Positions 39,715 to 47,662 of a stretch of DNA of 58,979 nt are shown one piece after another. Source of the DNA: Bacteroidales bacterium (GTDB taxonomy: Bacteria > Bacteroidota > Bacteroidia > Bacteroidales > UBA932); the NCBI GenBank assembly GCA_017527415.1, contig JAFXQA010000014.1:1-58979 (forward strand), given 5' to 3'. The notes below the pieces were generated by a model. It was not told where the DNA came from. It worked only from the letters and a program-made list of their open reading frames with translations, and did not search any database. Position 1 is the first letter of the stretch; each line of letters starts with the position of its first letter. The translations under genes were made by a program, and so were the position numbers.

Positions 39715-40767
39715 TTACAGCAGCCGGCAGATTTTTTCGAGCCAGAGGGCGTCGGTGGCATCGAATGTGGCGAGGGAGGTGCTGTCGATGTCCAGCACGG
39801 CGGAGACCTGCGGACTGGCAATGGCGGTCACGGAAGTTTTTTGAGCGAGCCTGTGCGTGGCGGTAGCGGAGTGACCGCCATCGCCAGTCGCGGAAAGCCC
39901 GGTGGGTGCAGTGCTGGCAAAGACAGGCACCACGATCTCCGAGCGGGAGAGGCTGCTGCAGGCGATGTGACCTGGGAAGGCTTCGACGTCGGGAACGACC
40001 ACGGTACGCGCCTCTTTCCAGGCAGTGCCGCAAACCCCGCGGCCATAGGCGATGCGAAGACAGGCGGGCGGCCCCTGGAAAGGCCCCAACACCAATTCAC
40101 GACCAAGACCAGAACCATTGCCAACGGCATCCCGGACTACATAGAATCCAACCCAGAAGAACTTCATCCTTTCATAGATGAGCGCAGCGGTCTCAGCCAT
40201 TCGGGCAACAGGATCCGGTTCATCCTCAATAAGAGCCGCAAGATCCTGATACAGACGCAGATACTTAAAAACGCGTGCAGGCAGATGGCAGTATCCGTCA
40301 GGATTCTTGTCCAGATACAGCTGGTGCCTCTCCTCAGCCTCGAAGAAGTTCCGGAGGAGCTCCAACTCAACCACCAGCGGTTGGCCGATACGGGCCTCGA
40401 CGGCAGAGTAAACTCCCTGAAGCACAGGCAGATCCGCAGGATCAGAATAATAGATTCCAGTGCGATAACGGGTGCCTTCATCGTGCCCCTGCCGGTTCAT
40501 GCTGAGGGGATCGATGATGCTGAAAAAGAGGTCCGCCAGAGTCTCCAGGGAGATGCGCTCAGGCCTATAGCACACGCGCACGGTTTCGGCAAAGCCGGTG
40601 GTGTCGGTGTAAACCTGCTCATACGAAGGGCGTCCGTCAAATTCGGGTGAGCCCTGGGCATAGCCGCTCGTTGCCGAAACTACGCCGTCTACACCGGAAA
40701 AGAAGTGCTCGGTACCCCAGAAGCATCCTCCTGCGAAATATATCAATTTTGTATCTGCCATAGTCAT
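39715..40767 (-). CDS. msrA: MsrA - free-methionine-(R)-sulfoxide reductase fusion with in-frame insert
   Basis: 350 residues. Residues about 8-165 are MsrA, reducing methionine-S-sulfoxide (catalytic Cys in FAGGCFWGTEH; GYAQG, HDEGTRYRTGIYY). Residues about 175-350 are a GAF-type fRMsr domain with its three cysteines in GPFQGPPACLRI, GRGVCGTAW and HIACSSLSRSEIVVP, then VLDIDS. Together they would reduce both diastereomers, the R form as free methionine sulfoxide. Residues about 284-326 interrupt the fRMsr domain between PVFAS and VSAVLDIDS and derive from a family B element. Start is either of two Mets (40767 or 40761). Confidence 0.88.
   Translation of the reverse strand: MTMADTKLIYFAGGCFWGTEHFFSGVDGVVSATSGYAQGSPEFDGRPSYEQVYTDTTGFAETVRVCYRPERISLETLADLFFSIIDPLSMNRQGHDEGTRYRTGIYYSDPADLPVLQGVYSAVEARIGQPLVVELELLRNFFEAEERHQLYLDKNPDGYCHLPARVFKYLRLYQDLAALIEDEPDPVARMAETAALIYERMKFFWVGFYVVRDAVGNGSGLGRELVLGPFQGPPACLRIAYGRGVCGTAWKEARTVVVPDVEAFPGHIACSSLSRSEIVVPVFASTAPTGLSATGDGGHSATATHRLAQKTSVTAIASPQVSAVLDIDSTSLATFDATDALWLEKICRLL
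39792..39917 (-). repeat. Family B palindromic insert in msrA fusion
   Basis: Inner arms GACTGGCAATGGCGGTCAC (39813-39831) and its complement at 39871-39889 (18 of 19 pairs). Outer CCAGCAC/GTGCTGG (39792-39798, 39911-39917). Edge sequences CTTTCCGCGA and TCCGCAGGTC (coding strand) match the metK and miaA inserts; the central loop is different. Confidence 0.85.
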
Positions 40768-40773
40768 AATGAG

Positions 40774-41649
40774 TTAGACCTCCACCCAGTGGATGATGAC
40801 CCCGCTGCGCTCCATCCCGCGGAACCAGGTCATCTGCCGCTTCGCGAACTGATGGATGGCAGTGGAGAGTTTATCGTACAGTTCCTGCTCGGTCAGTTCG
40901 CCCCGCAGGAACAAGGTAACATATTTATACTCAAGGCCGTAGCCTATCAGCGTTTCGGCCGGCACGCCGCGTTCCAGCAAGCCCCGGATCTCGTCTATCA
41001 TCCCCTCCTCCAGACGCGCCTTCAGACGCGCATCGATGCGGGCGTTGCGGACCTCACGGCTGACAAGGGTGCCGATATAGAATGTCAGTGGGGAGGCCGT
41101 CGGAGAAGCAATGCCCGTACTGGCGGCCCCTTGTGGGCCACAGACGGGCCCTTTGCTTCTCGCGGAAAGCCCCTCCGACACCGGCATACTCAGCGGCTTC
41201 CTTGAGCGGAAGTCATAACCCGCGGTAACGGCGTTGATATACAGCCCGGTGCCGCCGCAGAGAATGGCCACTTTGCCACGGGCGCGGATATCCGAAAAAA
41301 CCACCCGGAAATCCTGCACGAAATCGTAAACATTATATTGAGTGCCAGCCTCGCGGATATCTATCAGATGATACGGAATCTCCTGATACTCAGAAAGATC
41401 CTTTCCCGTACCTATATCCATCCCACGGTAAACCTGCCGCGAATCCGCGGAGATGATTTCCGCCGGAAGCCCAAGGGCAGCCAGATTCCGCGCAAGGCGC
41501 ACCGCATACTTTGTCTTGCCCGAAGCCGTCGGCCCCAGCACGCATACCAGATCCACCGCCCCCGAACGAAGGTCGGCGGCAAGCGCATCCAGGTTAATTA
41601 TTTCCGGCTCCGGCAACTCGGCCGGCAGGGGTTTACGGAACTTCGGCAT
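40774..41649 (-). CDS. miaA: tRNA dimethylallyltransferase-like protein with in-frame insert
   Basis: 291 residues. Adds dimethylallyl to A37 of tRNAs reading U-starting codons. P-loop VLGPTASGKTKYAVRLA (about residue 38), ISADSRQVYRGMDIGTGK, the catalytic Asp/Thr region, and LIGYGLEYKYVTLFLRGEL with KRQMTWFRGM near the C-terminus are MiaA motifs. The segment from about 157 to 189 (PVSEGLSARSKGPVCGPQGA...) is encoded by a family B element. The region around it is shorter than in canonical MiaA, so part of the DMAPP/tRNA-contact domain may be reduced. Start ATG 41649 lies 6 nt after a TATATTTG box. Confidence 0.82.
   Translation of the reverse strand: MPKFRKPLPAELPEPEIINLDALAADLRSGAVDLVCVLGPTASGKTKYAVRLARNLAALGLPAEIISADSRQVYRGMDIGTGKDLSEYQEIPYHLIDIREAGTQYNVYDFVQDFRVVFSDIRARGKVAILCGGTGLYINAVTAGYDFRSRKPLSMPVSEGLSARSKGPVCGPQGAASTGIASPTASPLTFYIGTLVSREVRNARIDARLKARLEEGMIDEIRGLLERGVPAETLIGYGLEYKYVTLFLRGELTEQELYDKLSTAIHQFAKRQMTWFRGMERSGVIIHWVEV
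41085..41180 (-). repeat. Family B palindromic insert in miaA
   Basis: Inner arms GAGAAGCAA (41103-41111) and TTGCTTCTC (41153-41161), with ATGCCCGT/ACGGGC extending inward. Imperfect outer arms GTCAGTGGGG (41085-41094) and CCCCTCCGAC (41171-41180). Core GGCCCCTTGTGGGCCACAGA matches metK. Length 96 nt, a multiple of three. Confidence 0.85.
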
Positions 41650-41655
41650 ATTCTA

Positions 41656-41737
41656 CAAATATAGTGATTCTGAGCAAAGGGGATGGTACTCTTAAGTTGC
41701 AAAGTTAGAAATTCGCGAGAAATTTCTAACTTTGCAA
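41656..41737. promoter_or_regulatory. Divergent miaA/smpB promoter with 17-bp perfect inverted repeat
   Basis: TATATTTG (minus, 41656-41663) precedes the miaA ATG by 6 nt. TAACTTTG (plus, 41727-41734) precedes the smpB ATG by 12 nt. That box lies in one arm of a perfect inverted repeat TTGCAAAGTTAGAAATT (41697-41713) and its complement (41721-41737), so a second TAACTTTG points the other way. Confidence 0.7.
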
Positions 41738-41746
41738 CCCCTAATT

Positions 41747-42196
41747 ATGCCGAAAGCGAAGAGTTCCATACAGATACGCAACAAGCGCGCAAGTTTCGAC
41801 TACGAATTCATCGAGACTTACGACGCAGGCATAGTGCTGGTCGGCACCGAAATCAAGAGCCTGCGCGCCGGCAAGGCATCCCTTCAGGACGCGTTCTGCT
41901 ACTTTGTGAACGGGGAGCTCTATGTGAAGGGGATGAACATCGCCACCTACTTCTGGGGCAGCTGGAACGGCCACGAACCGATGCGGGACCGCAAGCTCCT
42001 CCTCACCAAGCGCGAACTCAGGCACCTTGCCCAGGCGGTTAAAACCAAAGGCCTTACCATCGTGGCGGTGCGCCTCTACATCGCCGACAACGGCTACGCC
42101 AAACTCCACATCGCCCTCGCCCGGGGCAAGAAGGAATACGACAAGCGCCAGTCCATCAAGGAGAAGGACGCTCGCAGGGAGATGGAGAGAGGATAA
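41747..42196 (+). CDS. smpB: SsrA-binding protein SmpB
   Basis: 149 residues. Partner of tmRNA in rescuing stalled ribosomes. [22 protein letters not shown] is the conserved N-terminal barrel, [17 protein letters not shown] the tmRNA-contact block, and the basic C-terminal tail [22 protein letters not shown] is the part that enters the mRNA channel. The start is the ATG at 41747; an upstream in-frame Met would begin inside the promoter. The tmRNA gene is not in this window. Confidence 0.95.
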   Translation: MPKAKSSIQIRNKRASFDYEFIETYDAGIVLVGTEIKSLRAGKASLQDAFCYFVNGELYVKGMNIATYFWGSWNGHEPMRDRKLLLTKRELRHLAQAVKTKGLTIVAVRLYIADNGYAKLHIALARGKKEYDKRQSIKEKDARREMERG

Positions 42197-42203
42197 AAAA
42201 CAG

Positions 42204-42230
42204 AACGCAGGCCTTTCGGTCTGCGTTTTT
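42204..42230 (+). terminator. Rho-independent terminator of smpB
   Basis: Stem AACGCAGGCC / GGTCTGCGTT with loop TTTC and a terminal T-run. It lies directly before the 3' end of the convergent tRNA gene. Confidence 0.88.
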
Positions 42231-42231
42231 G

Positions 42232-42304
<73 letters not shown>

Positions 42305-42335
42305 GATTGGGACTGCAAAGATAGAAATAATTTTT

Positions 42336-43070
42336 CTAAAACAAATACCCCAGCCCGAAATTCATGGAAAACAGCCAGCGGATGGGGGTGTCCTGCGGAT
42401 GGACGGTGGTTTCGTTGGCGCTGTAGATGCGATAGTTCTCGGTGAAATTGTAGTGGACTACCGGGCTCATATTGATGGTGAAGCGCCATATACGCCAGGA
42501 GAAATTCACGCCTGCATCTGCCGAGCAGAAGAAACTCCCGGCTTTGCGGATGCCGTGGTATTCCTTATAGGTGTTGCCGTCAAGGCCAGTATACCAGGCA
42601 GTATGGATATTGTCTCCCCCGGAGATGAATCCCGGAGTGATGCCGACATAGAATTCCGCACGGCTGATCAGACTCAGCAGGAACACCGCGAACATATCCA
42701 CCACCAGATTGTCGCTGTCCCATACAAACGCATCGATCAGGTCGATGGCGGCCAGGGCTCCGTAGGTGTAGGCCTCGTTTGGAGTGCGCATACCGGTGCG
42801 GACCGACAAAGCCAAAGGAAAACGAACAAAGTCTTCAACTCCCAGATATTCAGGCATATACTGAACACCGAAACGAGCGCCCATATGAGGGCTATAGTAC
42901 TTACTATAGTTCAACCAGTAATTTGCATCGGACCCAATGTGGTTGTCGAAAGTCGCCCCAGCCCCGATGCCGAAACTCAGCTCCTGGGTAAAGGCGTTCG
43001 GGTTGATGCGCTGCCCCGCTGCAGGCAAAGCAAAGACCAATATAATGAGTGCAAATAATACTCTTTTCAT
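42336..43070 (-). CDS. Putative outer-membrane beta-barrel protein, unknown function
   Basis: 244 residues from the ATG at 43070, giving a signal peptide (VLFALIILVFALPAAGQ). Alternating hydrophobic strands, high Tyr/Phe/Gly content and a C-terminal aromatic (MNFGLGYLF) fit an outer-membrane barrel. No family is recognised with confidence. The upstream Met (43091) is rejected because a TAACTTTG box at 43079-43086 overlaps it. Monocistronic, downstream of a REP-like remnant on the other side. Confidence 0.6.
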   Translation of the reverse strand: MKRVLFALIILVFALPAAGQRINPNAFTQELSFGIGAGATFDNHIGSDANYWLNYSKYYSPHMGARFGVQYMPEYLGVEDFVRFPLALSVRTGMRTPNEAYTYGALAAIDLIDAFVWDSDNLVVDMFAVFLLSLISRAEFYVGITPGFISGGDNIHTAWYTGLDGNTYKEYHGIRKAGSFFCSADAGVNFSWRIWRFTINMSPVVHYNFTENYRIYSANETTVHPQDTPIRWLFSMNFGLGYLF

Positions 43071-43078
43071 ATCGACCG

Positions 43079-43086
43079 CAAAGTTA
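43079..43086 (-). promoter_or_regulatory. -7 box of outer-membrane protein gene
   Basis: TAACTTTG on the minus strand, 8 nt before the ATG at 43070. It decides the start by lying within the longer open frame. Confidence 0.55.
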
Positions 43087-43107
43087 GCCATTTTTTATAA
43101 TAAAAAT

Positions 43108-43215
43108 GCGTTGCAGCCAAGTGCCTGAATATCAATATTTTCCTGAAACAGGTCGTCATTTCTTGTCGACCAGTTTTAGATAATCGCCTGATTATCAACC
43201 TGTTAAACAAAACGC
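43108..43215. repeat. Diverged REP-like copy resembling RAYT flanks
   Basis: Order GCGTT...CTGAATATCAATATTTT...AACAGGTCG then a small hairpin AGGTCG/CGACC, then TGATTATCAACC and AAAACGC. The same order and several of the same words occur at both ends of the RAYT unit (GGCGTT, TTGATATTCAAT, AATCAGGTCGGC). No transposase gene is present here. Confidence 0.6.
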
Positions 43216-43226
43216 ACCAGACAGGA

Positions 43227-44111
43227 CTACTGCCGTTGCCGGACGGCTTCGTAAAGAAGGATGGCGGCGGAGACGCTGACGTTGAGCGAATCGAGGCGGC
43301 CGAGCATAGGAATGAGGATGTGGGCGTCGGCGGCGCTTCGCCAGACGGGGGTGAGGCCGGTGGCCTCGGTGCCCATTACCAGGGCTGTGCCGCAGGTCAT
43401 ATCCACATCATAGTAGGGAGATGAATCCTGGAGTTGGGCGGTGAGGATGCGTATGCCACGGGCCTTGAGGAAGGCGATGGCCTCCTCGGATGAGCAGCAG
43501 ACGACGGGGACGGTGAAGATTGCGCCGATGCTGGCGCGGATGAGGTTGGGGTTGTAGAGGTCGGTGAGGGGGTCGCAGATGATGACTGCATCGGCTCCAG
43601 CGGCATCGGCGCTGCGAAGGACGGCGCCCAGATTTCCGGGTTTCTCCACCCCTTCCAGCACCATCACGAGGGGATTATCCTTCAGTGCCAGATCGTCCAG
43701 TGTCAGATATTTCGCCTTTACCTCTGCGATTATCCCCTCCGTACTCCCCCGGTACGCCACTTTTTCGTATAGATCTTTACTGATGTGAAACTCCCTCGCT
43801 GCAGGGTAGTGATATACCCCCTGAGGGAGTTCGCCCTTTGGGCTCACCCCACCATCCCTTCGGGACGGTCCCCCCGCTATCGAACCGCGGGTGTTACGTC
43901 CCTCAGGGGGTATATCACTACCTGCAGCAGCAATTTCCGGGCAAATGAATACCGATTCCACGGCAAACCCGGCGGCAACGCAATGCTCCAACTCGCGGCG
44001 CCCTTCAACCACGAAAACCCCTTCCGAACGGCGCAGACGGGACTTTTCCTGAAGTGCTAGGAGGCGCTTCAGCTTGGGATTCTGGGCAGATGTGATCAGT
44101 TCCGGGGTCAT
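43227..44111 (-). CDS. TrmH/SpoU-family RNA 2'-O-methyltransferase with in-frame insert
   Basis: 294 residues. An N-terminal substrate-binding domain (ELITSAQNPKLKRLLAL, GVFVVEGRRELEHCV) is followed by the SPOUT knot: VMVLEGVEKPGNLGAVLRSAD (motif 1), VMGTEATGLTPVW (motif 2), IPMLGRLDSLNVSVSAAI (motif 3), the SAM and catalytic Arg/Asn region. Probably methylates rRNA or tRNA ribose. Residues about 61-105 (GSDIPPEGRNTRGSIAGG...) are a family A insert in the linker between the two domains; without it the length is close to the family's 250. Overlaps the upstream gene by 4 nt. Confidence 0.9.
   Translation of the reverse strand: MTPELITSAQNPKLKRLLALQEKSRLRRSEGVFVVEGRRELEHCVAAGFAVESVFICPEIAAAGSDIPPEGRNTRGSIAGGPSRRDGGVSPKGELPQGVYHYPAAREFHISKDLYEKVAYRGSTEGIIAEVKAKYLTLDDLALKDNPLVMVLEGVEKPGNLGAVLRSADAAGADAVIICDPLTDLYNPNLIRASIGAIFTVPVVCCSSEEAIAFLKARGIRILTAQLQDSSPYYDVDMTCGTALVMGTEATGLTPVWRSAADAHILIPMLGRLDSLNVSVSAAILLYEAVRQRQ
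43799..43928 (-). repeat. Family A palindromic insert in trmH-family gene
   Basis: Perfect 24-bp arms at 43805-43828 and 43899-43922 (containing GATATACCCCCTGAGGGA), extended by GCTGCAG on both sides after a one-base bulge. The core (GTTCGCCC..GGGCTCACCCC...GGGACGG..CCGCGGGTG) aligns in order with the MATE core, more diverged than RNase R. Confidence 0.88.
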
Positions 44112-45043
44112 TCGTATTCGATTACGGCCTTGACCAATTTATAGCGGCTGACCATACCAGTTTCGCTGGTCTCGTGGGAACGGGTGCGGGAATTATAGGC
44201 AAGATACCTTTCGCCGCCAATGATGACAAAACCCGGGCAGGCGAGCACCCAGTGCTCATCAGCCTCAACCCAGCGGTTCAACTCGCAGGGGAACTCACGG
44301 ATGAAGGGGCCGTCTGTCAGATAACAGCGGAAAAAGCAGGCATCAGTAGTGCCGCCGTGGGTATTATAATATGTAGGGAACAGCAGATCGTGGCGCTTGT
44401 CCACCTTGCATGCTGCGTTGTTATAGAGGAAATCTCCTGCCAGTATTTCAGTATCGCTCAGCTGCTCTCCCCTCTTGTTGAATTCCGCCACGGTCATACG
44501 ACGGTTCTTGTAGTGCTCCTGGGTTATCCTGGAGTAGAGTTTCCAACGGTTGCCCTGGGTGACCATCACATTCTGGGTGTCGTGAATCTTGTCGTAGAGC
44601 ATCTTGCGGTCGGTGAACTCGATTCCATCCTTCGACTTCCAGAGGAACACGCCGCGTTCCCAGCTCTTTTCGCCTATCCACTGGCAGCCGACCAGACGGT
44701 AGGGATACTCCTTGTCTTTCACCATAAATACCGACTGCTCGATCACGGTGTCCATCACCTTGCACTTCAACTCATAATGGAAGCCGTCGGTGGATTCTGC
44801 AAGATAGAGGTTCTGGTTCCTCTCACTCTCGGCCACCCCGTCGAGGGGATTGCCGGAGAAATACATCCTATAGGTGCCATCTGGCAACTGAATAATATTG
44901 TAGTAGTTGATTAGTTCCATCCCGAAATCCGCATTCGTGGCAAACTGAATGGGCGCTTCGGGGAAGCTGACGCCGATGATGGTCTTGCGCCCGCAGCCCA
45001 GGAAAGCCATGGAGAGCAGGCAGAGCAGCAATATATTTCTCAT
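44108..45043 (-). CDS. Lipoprotein with five-bladed beta-propeller (GH43-like)
   Basis: 311 residues. Lipobox in SMAFLGCGRK. Repeated blade-like segments (GTYRMYFSGNPLDG, NLYLAESTDGFHYEL, GVFLWKSKDGIEFTD, NRWKLYSRIT, ERYLAYNSRTRS) suggest a five-bladed propeller of the GH32/43/68 clan or related sugar-binding type. The three acidic catalytic residues of GH43 could not be placed with confidence, so enzyme activity is uncertain. The start overlaps the asnA stop; probably co-transcribed with asnA. Confidence 0.55.
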   Translation of the reverse strand: MRNILLLCLLSMAFLGCGRKTIIGVSFPEAPIQFATNADFGMELINYYNIIQLPDGTYRMYFSGNPLDGVAESERNQNLYLAESTDGFHYELKCKVMDTVIEQSVFMVKDKEYPYRLVGCQWIGEKSWERGVFLWKSKDGIEFTDRKMLYDKIHDTQNVMVTQGNRWKLYSRITQEHYKNRRMTVAEFNKRGEQLSDTEILAGDFLYNNAACKVDKRHDLLFPTYYNTHGGTTDACFFRCYLTDGPFIREFPCELNRWVEADEHWVLACPGFVIIGGERYLAYNSRTRSHETSETGMVSRYKLVKAVIEYE

Positions 45044-46083
45044 ATGAGGGGGATGTTGTTTTCGGAGCAGGAGGCGATCATCTCTGCAGGCCAGACGGAA
45101 GCCTGGATCTCGCCGATGTGTGCCTTGCGCAGGAAGAACATGCAGAGGCGGCTCTGTCCGATGCCGCCGCCGATGCTCTGGGGCAGGCGGCCGGAAAGCA
45201 GTTCCTGATGGAAGTAGAGCTCGGCCTTCTTCTCTTCCCCGGCGATGGAGAGCTGGCGCAGAAGCGCGGCGCGGTCCACCCGGATGCCCATGGAGGACAG
45301 CTCGAAGCTATGCCCGAGCACAGGATTCCAGACCAGGATATCCCCGTTCAGGCCGGGCAGCATCTCCCCATCCCACTGGGCGGGAGTGCTCCAGTCGTCG
45401 TAGTCGGCGGAACGCCCGTCGTGCTTGAGCCCGTCGCCAAGAGCGCAGCCGATTCCGGCCACGAACACTGCTCCGAACTCTTTGCAGATAGCATCCTCCC
45501 TCTCCTTAGGGCTCATATCCGGATACATCCTCCGCAGGTGCTCTGCGTGGATGAAGTGGATTTCCTCGGGAAGGAAGGGGGTGATGACGGGGTATTTCTC
45601 GCACACCATAAACTCTGTGCGGACGATGGCAGACCAGATGTGGCGGACTATATCTTTCAGATACTCCTGATTCCTTTCTCCCGGAAGCATAACGCGCTCC
45701 CAGTCCCACTGGTCCACGTAGAGAGAGTGGACGTTGTCCAGCTCCTCATCCGCGCGGATGGCGTTCATATCGGTGTAGATGCCATAGCCGGGCTCGATGC
45801 CGTACTCCGCCAGGGTGAGGCGTTTCCACTTGGCCAGCGAATGCACTATCTCGCACACCTGCCCCTCCATATCTTTAACAGGGAAGCTCACCGCACGCTC
45901 AACGCCGTTAAGGTCGTCGTTGATGCCAGTGCCCCTGCGCACGAAAAGGGGCGCGGTCACGCGGCGCAGGCGCAGCTCGGAGGCCAGGTTCATCTGGAAG
46001 AAGTCCTTGATCTCCTTGATGGCGCCCTCCGTCTGCCGCGGGTTCAGCAGGGGGGAGTAGTTATTCGGTATCTGCAGTTTCAT
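45040..46083 (-). CDS. asnA: Aspartate-ammonia ligase (asparagine synthetase A)
   Basis: 347 residues. ATP- and ammonia-dependent asparagine synthesis; a fold related to class II aspartyl-tRNA synthetase. The conserved blocks include SFPVKDMEGQVCEIVHSLAKWKR, YVDQWDWE, DDWSTPAQWDGEMLPGLNGDI and the C-terminal GGGIGQSRLCMFFLRKAHIGE (class II motif 3-like Arg). Length is normal. Downstream of lysS on the same strand with a short spacer containing a dispersed repeat. Confidence 0.96.
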   Translation of the reverse strand: MKLQIPNNYSPLLNPRQTEGAIKEIKDFFQMNLASELRLRRVTAPLFVRRGTGINDDLNGVERAVSFPVKDMEGQVCEIVHSLAKWKRLTLAEYGIEPGYGIYTDMNAIRADEELDNVHSLYVDQWDWERVMLPGERNQEYLKDIVRHIWSAIVRTEFMVCEKYPVITPFLPEEIHFIHAEHLRRMYPDMSPKEREDAICKEFGAVFVAGIGCALGDGLKHDGRSADYDDWSTPAQWDGEMLPGLNGDILVWNPVLGHSFELSSMGIRVDRAALLRQLSIAGEEKKAELYFHQELLSGRLPQSIGGGIGQSRLCMFFLRKAHIGEIQASVWPAEMIASCSENNIPLI

Positions 46084-46084
46084 A

Positions 46085-46111
46085 GATTCCTTCGCTTCGC
46101 TCGGAATGACA
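46085..46111. repeat. Short dispersed TTCGCTTCGCTCGGAATGAC repeat
   Basis: The sequence GATTCC TTCGCTTCGCTCGGAATGACA sits between lysS and asnA. Strings of this type (TCATTCCGAGCGAAGCGAAGG on the other strand) recur between genes in many bacteria. Only one full copy is seen here, but the GAGCGAAGCGAA core also occurs in the MATE insert. Confidence 0.55.
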
Positions 46112-46114
46112 AGT

Positions 46115-47653
46115 TTATTCTTCCGTTTTACTGTCCTTTAATATTTTTTCGGGCTTCATCTGAGGGAAGAAGAGCACGTCCTGGATGGCGGTCTGGCCGG
46201 TCATGAACATTGTGAGGCGGTCGATACCCATTCCGAGGCCGGAGGTGGGAGGCATACCGTATTCGAGGGCGCGCACGAAGTCGAAGTCGATGAACATCGC
46301 CTCGTCGTCGCCCTTGCTCTTGAGGCGGGCCTGCTCCTCGAAGCGCTCCAGCTGGTCGATAGGATCGTTCAGCTCGGAATATGCGTTCGCAAGTTCCTTT
46401 CCGCACACAAAGAGTTCGAATCTCTCGGTGAGGGCGGGATTGCTGCGGTGGCGCTTGGTGAGAGGGCTCATCTCCACAGGATAATCGATGATGAAGGTGG
46501 GCTGGATGAGGTTCTTCTCGGCGAACTCTCCGAAGATGGCATCTATCAGCTTGCCCTTGCCCATGGAGGGCTCGACCTCCACGTTCAGCTTCTTGCAGGT
46601 CGCGCGGAGCTCATCCTCGTCCATTCCGCTCACATCCACTCCGGCGTATTCCTTGATGGCATCGAGGATTGGCAGGCGGCGGTACTCTCCGCCGAAGTCC
46701 ACCTCGTTCTCTCCTATCTTCACCTTGGTGGTGCCGTTCACGGCCATCGAGACCTTCGCAAGCATCTTCTCCACGAACTCCATCATCCAGATGTAGTCCT
46801 TGTAGGCCACGTAAATCTCCATGCAGGTGAATTCCGGGTTGTGGGTCTTGTCCATGCCCTCGTTGCGGAAATCCTTTGCGAACTCATACACTCCGTTGAA
46901 GCCGCCCACGATGAGGCGCTTGAGGTAGAGCTCGTTGGCTATACGCAGATACAGGGGGATGTCCAGGGCGTTATGATGGGTGATGAAGGGGCGTGCGGTA
47001 GCACCTCCTGGGATGCTCTGGAGGATGGGGGTCTCCACCTCGAGGCAGCCGGCGGCGTTGAAATACTCGCGCATGGTGGCCACGATCTTGGCGCGCTTGA
47101 TGAAGGTGTCCTTTACCTGTGGATTGACGATGAGGTCTACATAACGCTGGCGGTAGCGCATCTCAGGGTCGGTGAACGCGTCGTGCACCACGCCGTCCAC
47201 TTCCTTCACTATAGGGAGCACGCGGAGGCTCTTGCTGAGCACCGTAAGTTCCTTGACGTGGATGCTGAGCTGGCCAGTCTGGGTGATGAAGGCATAACCC
47301 TTGACGCCAACCACGTCGCCGATGTCGAGCAGCTTCTTCCACACGGTGTTGTACATGGTCTTGTCTTCGCCGGGGCAGATTTCGTCGCGCTTGACGTAGA
47401 TCTGGATGCGGCCGCTCTCGTCCTGCAGTTCGCCGAACGATGCCGCGCCCATAATGCGGCGGCTCATGATGCGGCCCGCGAGGCACACGTCCGCGAAGTT
47501 ACCCTTCTCGGGATCGAAGTTTTCCGCTATGTTTTTGGTGTTATCGTTTACCGGATATAATGCTGCCGGATAGGGCTCTATGCCAAGTTCACGTAATTTA
47601 GCAAGGGACTCCCTGCGTATCAGTTCCTGTTCGCTGTACTCGATGTTTGCCAT
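46115..47653 (-). CDS. lysS: Lysyl-tRNA synthetase, class II
   Basis: 512 residues. An N-terminal OB-fold anticodon domain (about 55-165, [21 protein letters not shown]) precedes the class II catalytic core: motif 2 [21 protein letters not shown] and motif 3 [36 protein letters not shown] is the lysine-binding region. The C-terminus ends soon after motif 3 without the long extension seen in some Bacteroidetes LysS. Start ATG 47653 is chosen as it follows a TAAATTTG box by 18 nt; the longer frame would start inside the promoter. Confidence 0.96.
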   Translation of the reverse strand: MANIEYSEQELIRRESLAKLRELGIEPYPAALYPVNDNTKNIAENFDPEKGNFADVCLAGRIMSRRIMGAASFGELQDESGRIQIYVKRDEICPGEDKTMYNTVWKKLLDIGDVVGVKGYAFITQTGQLSIHVKELTVLSKSLRVLPIVKEVDGVVHDAFTDPEMRYRQRYVDLIVNPQVKDTFIKRAKIVATMREYFNAAGCLEVETPILQSIPGGATARPFITHHNALDIPLYLRIANELYLKRLIVGGFNGVYEFAKDFRNEGMDKTHNPEFTCMEIYVAYKDYIWMMEFVEKMLAKVSMAVNGTTKVKIGENEVDFGGEYRRLPILDAIKEYAGVDVSGMDEDELRATCKKLNVEVEPSMGKGKLIDAIFGEFAEKNLIQPTFIIDYPVEMSPLTKRHRSNPALTERFELFVCGKELANAYSELNDPIDQLERFEEQARLKSKGDDEAMFIDFDFVRALEYGMPPTSGLGMGIDRLTMFMTGQTAIQDVLFFPQMKPEKILKDSKTEE

Positions 47654-47662
47654 TATATAAAT

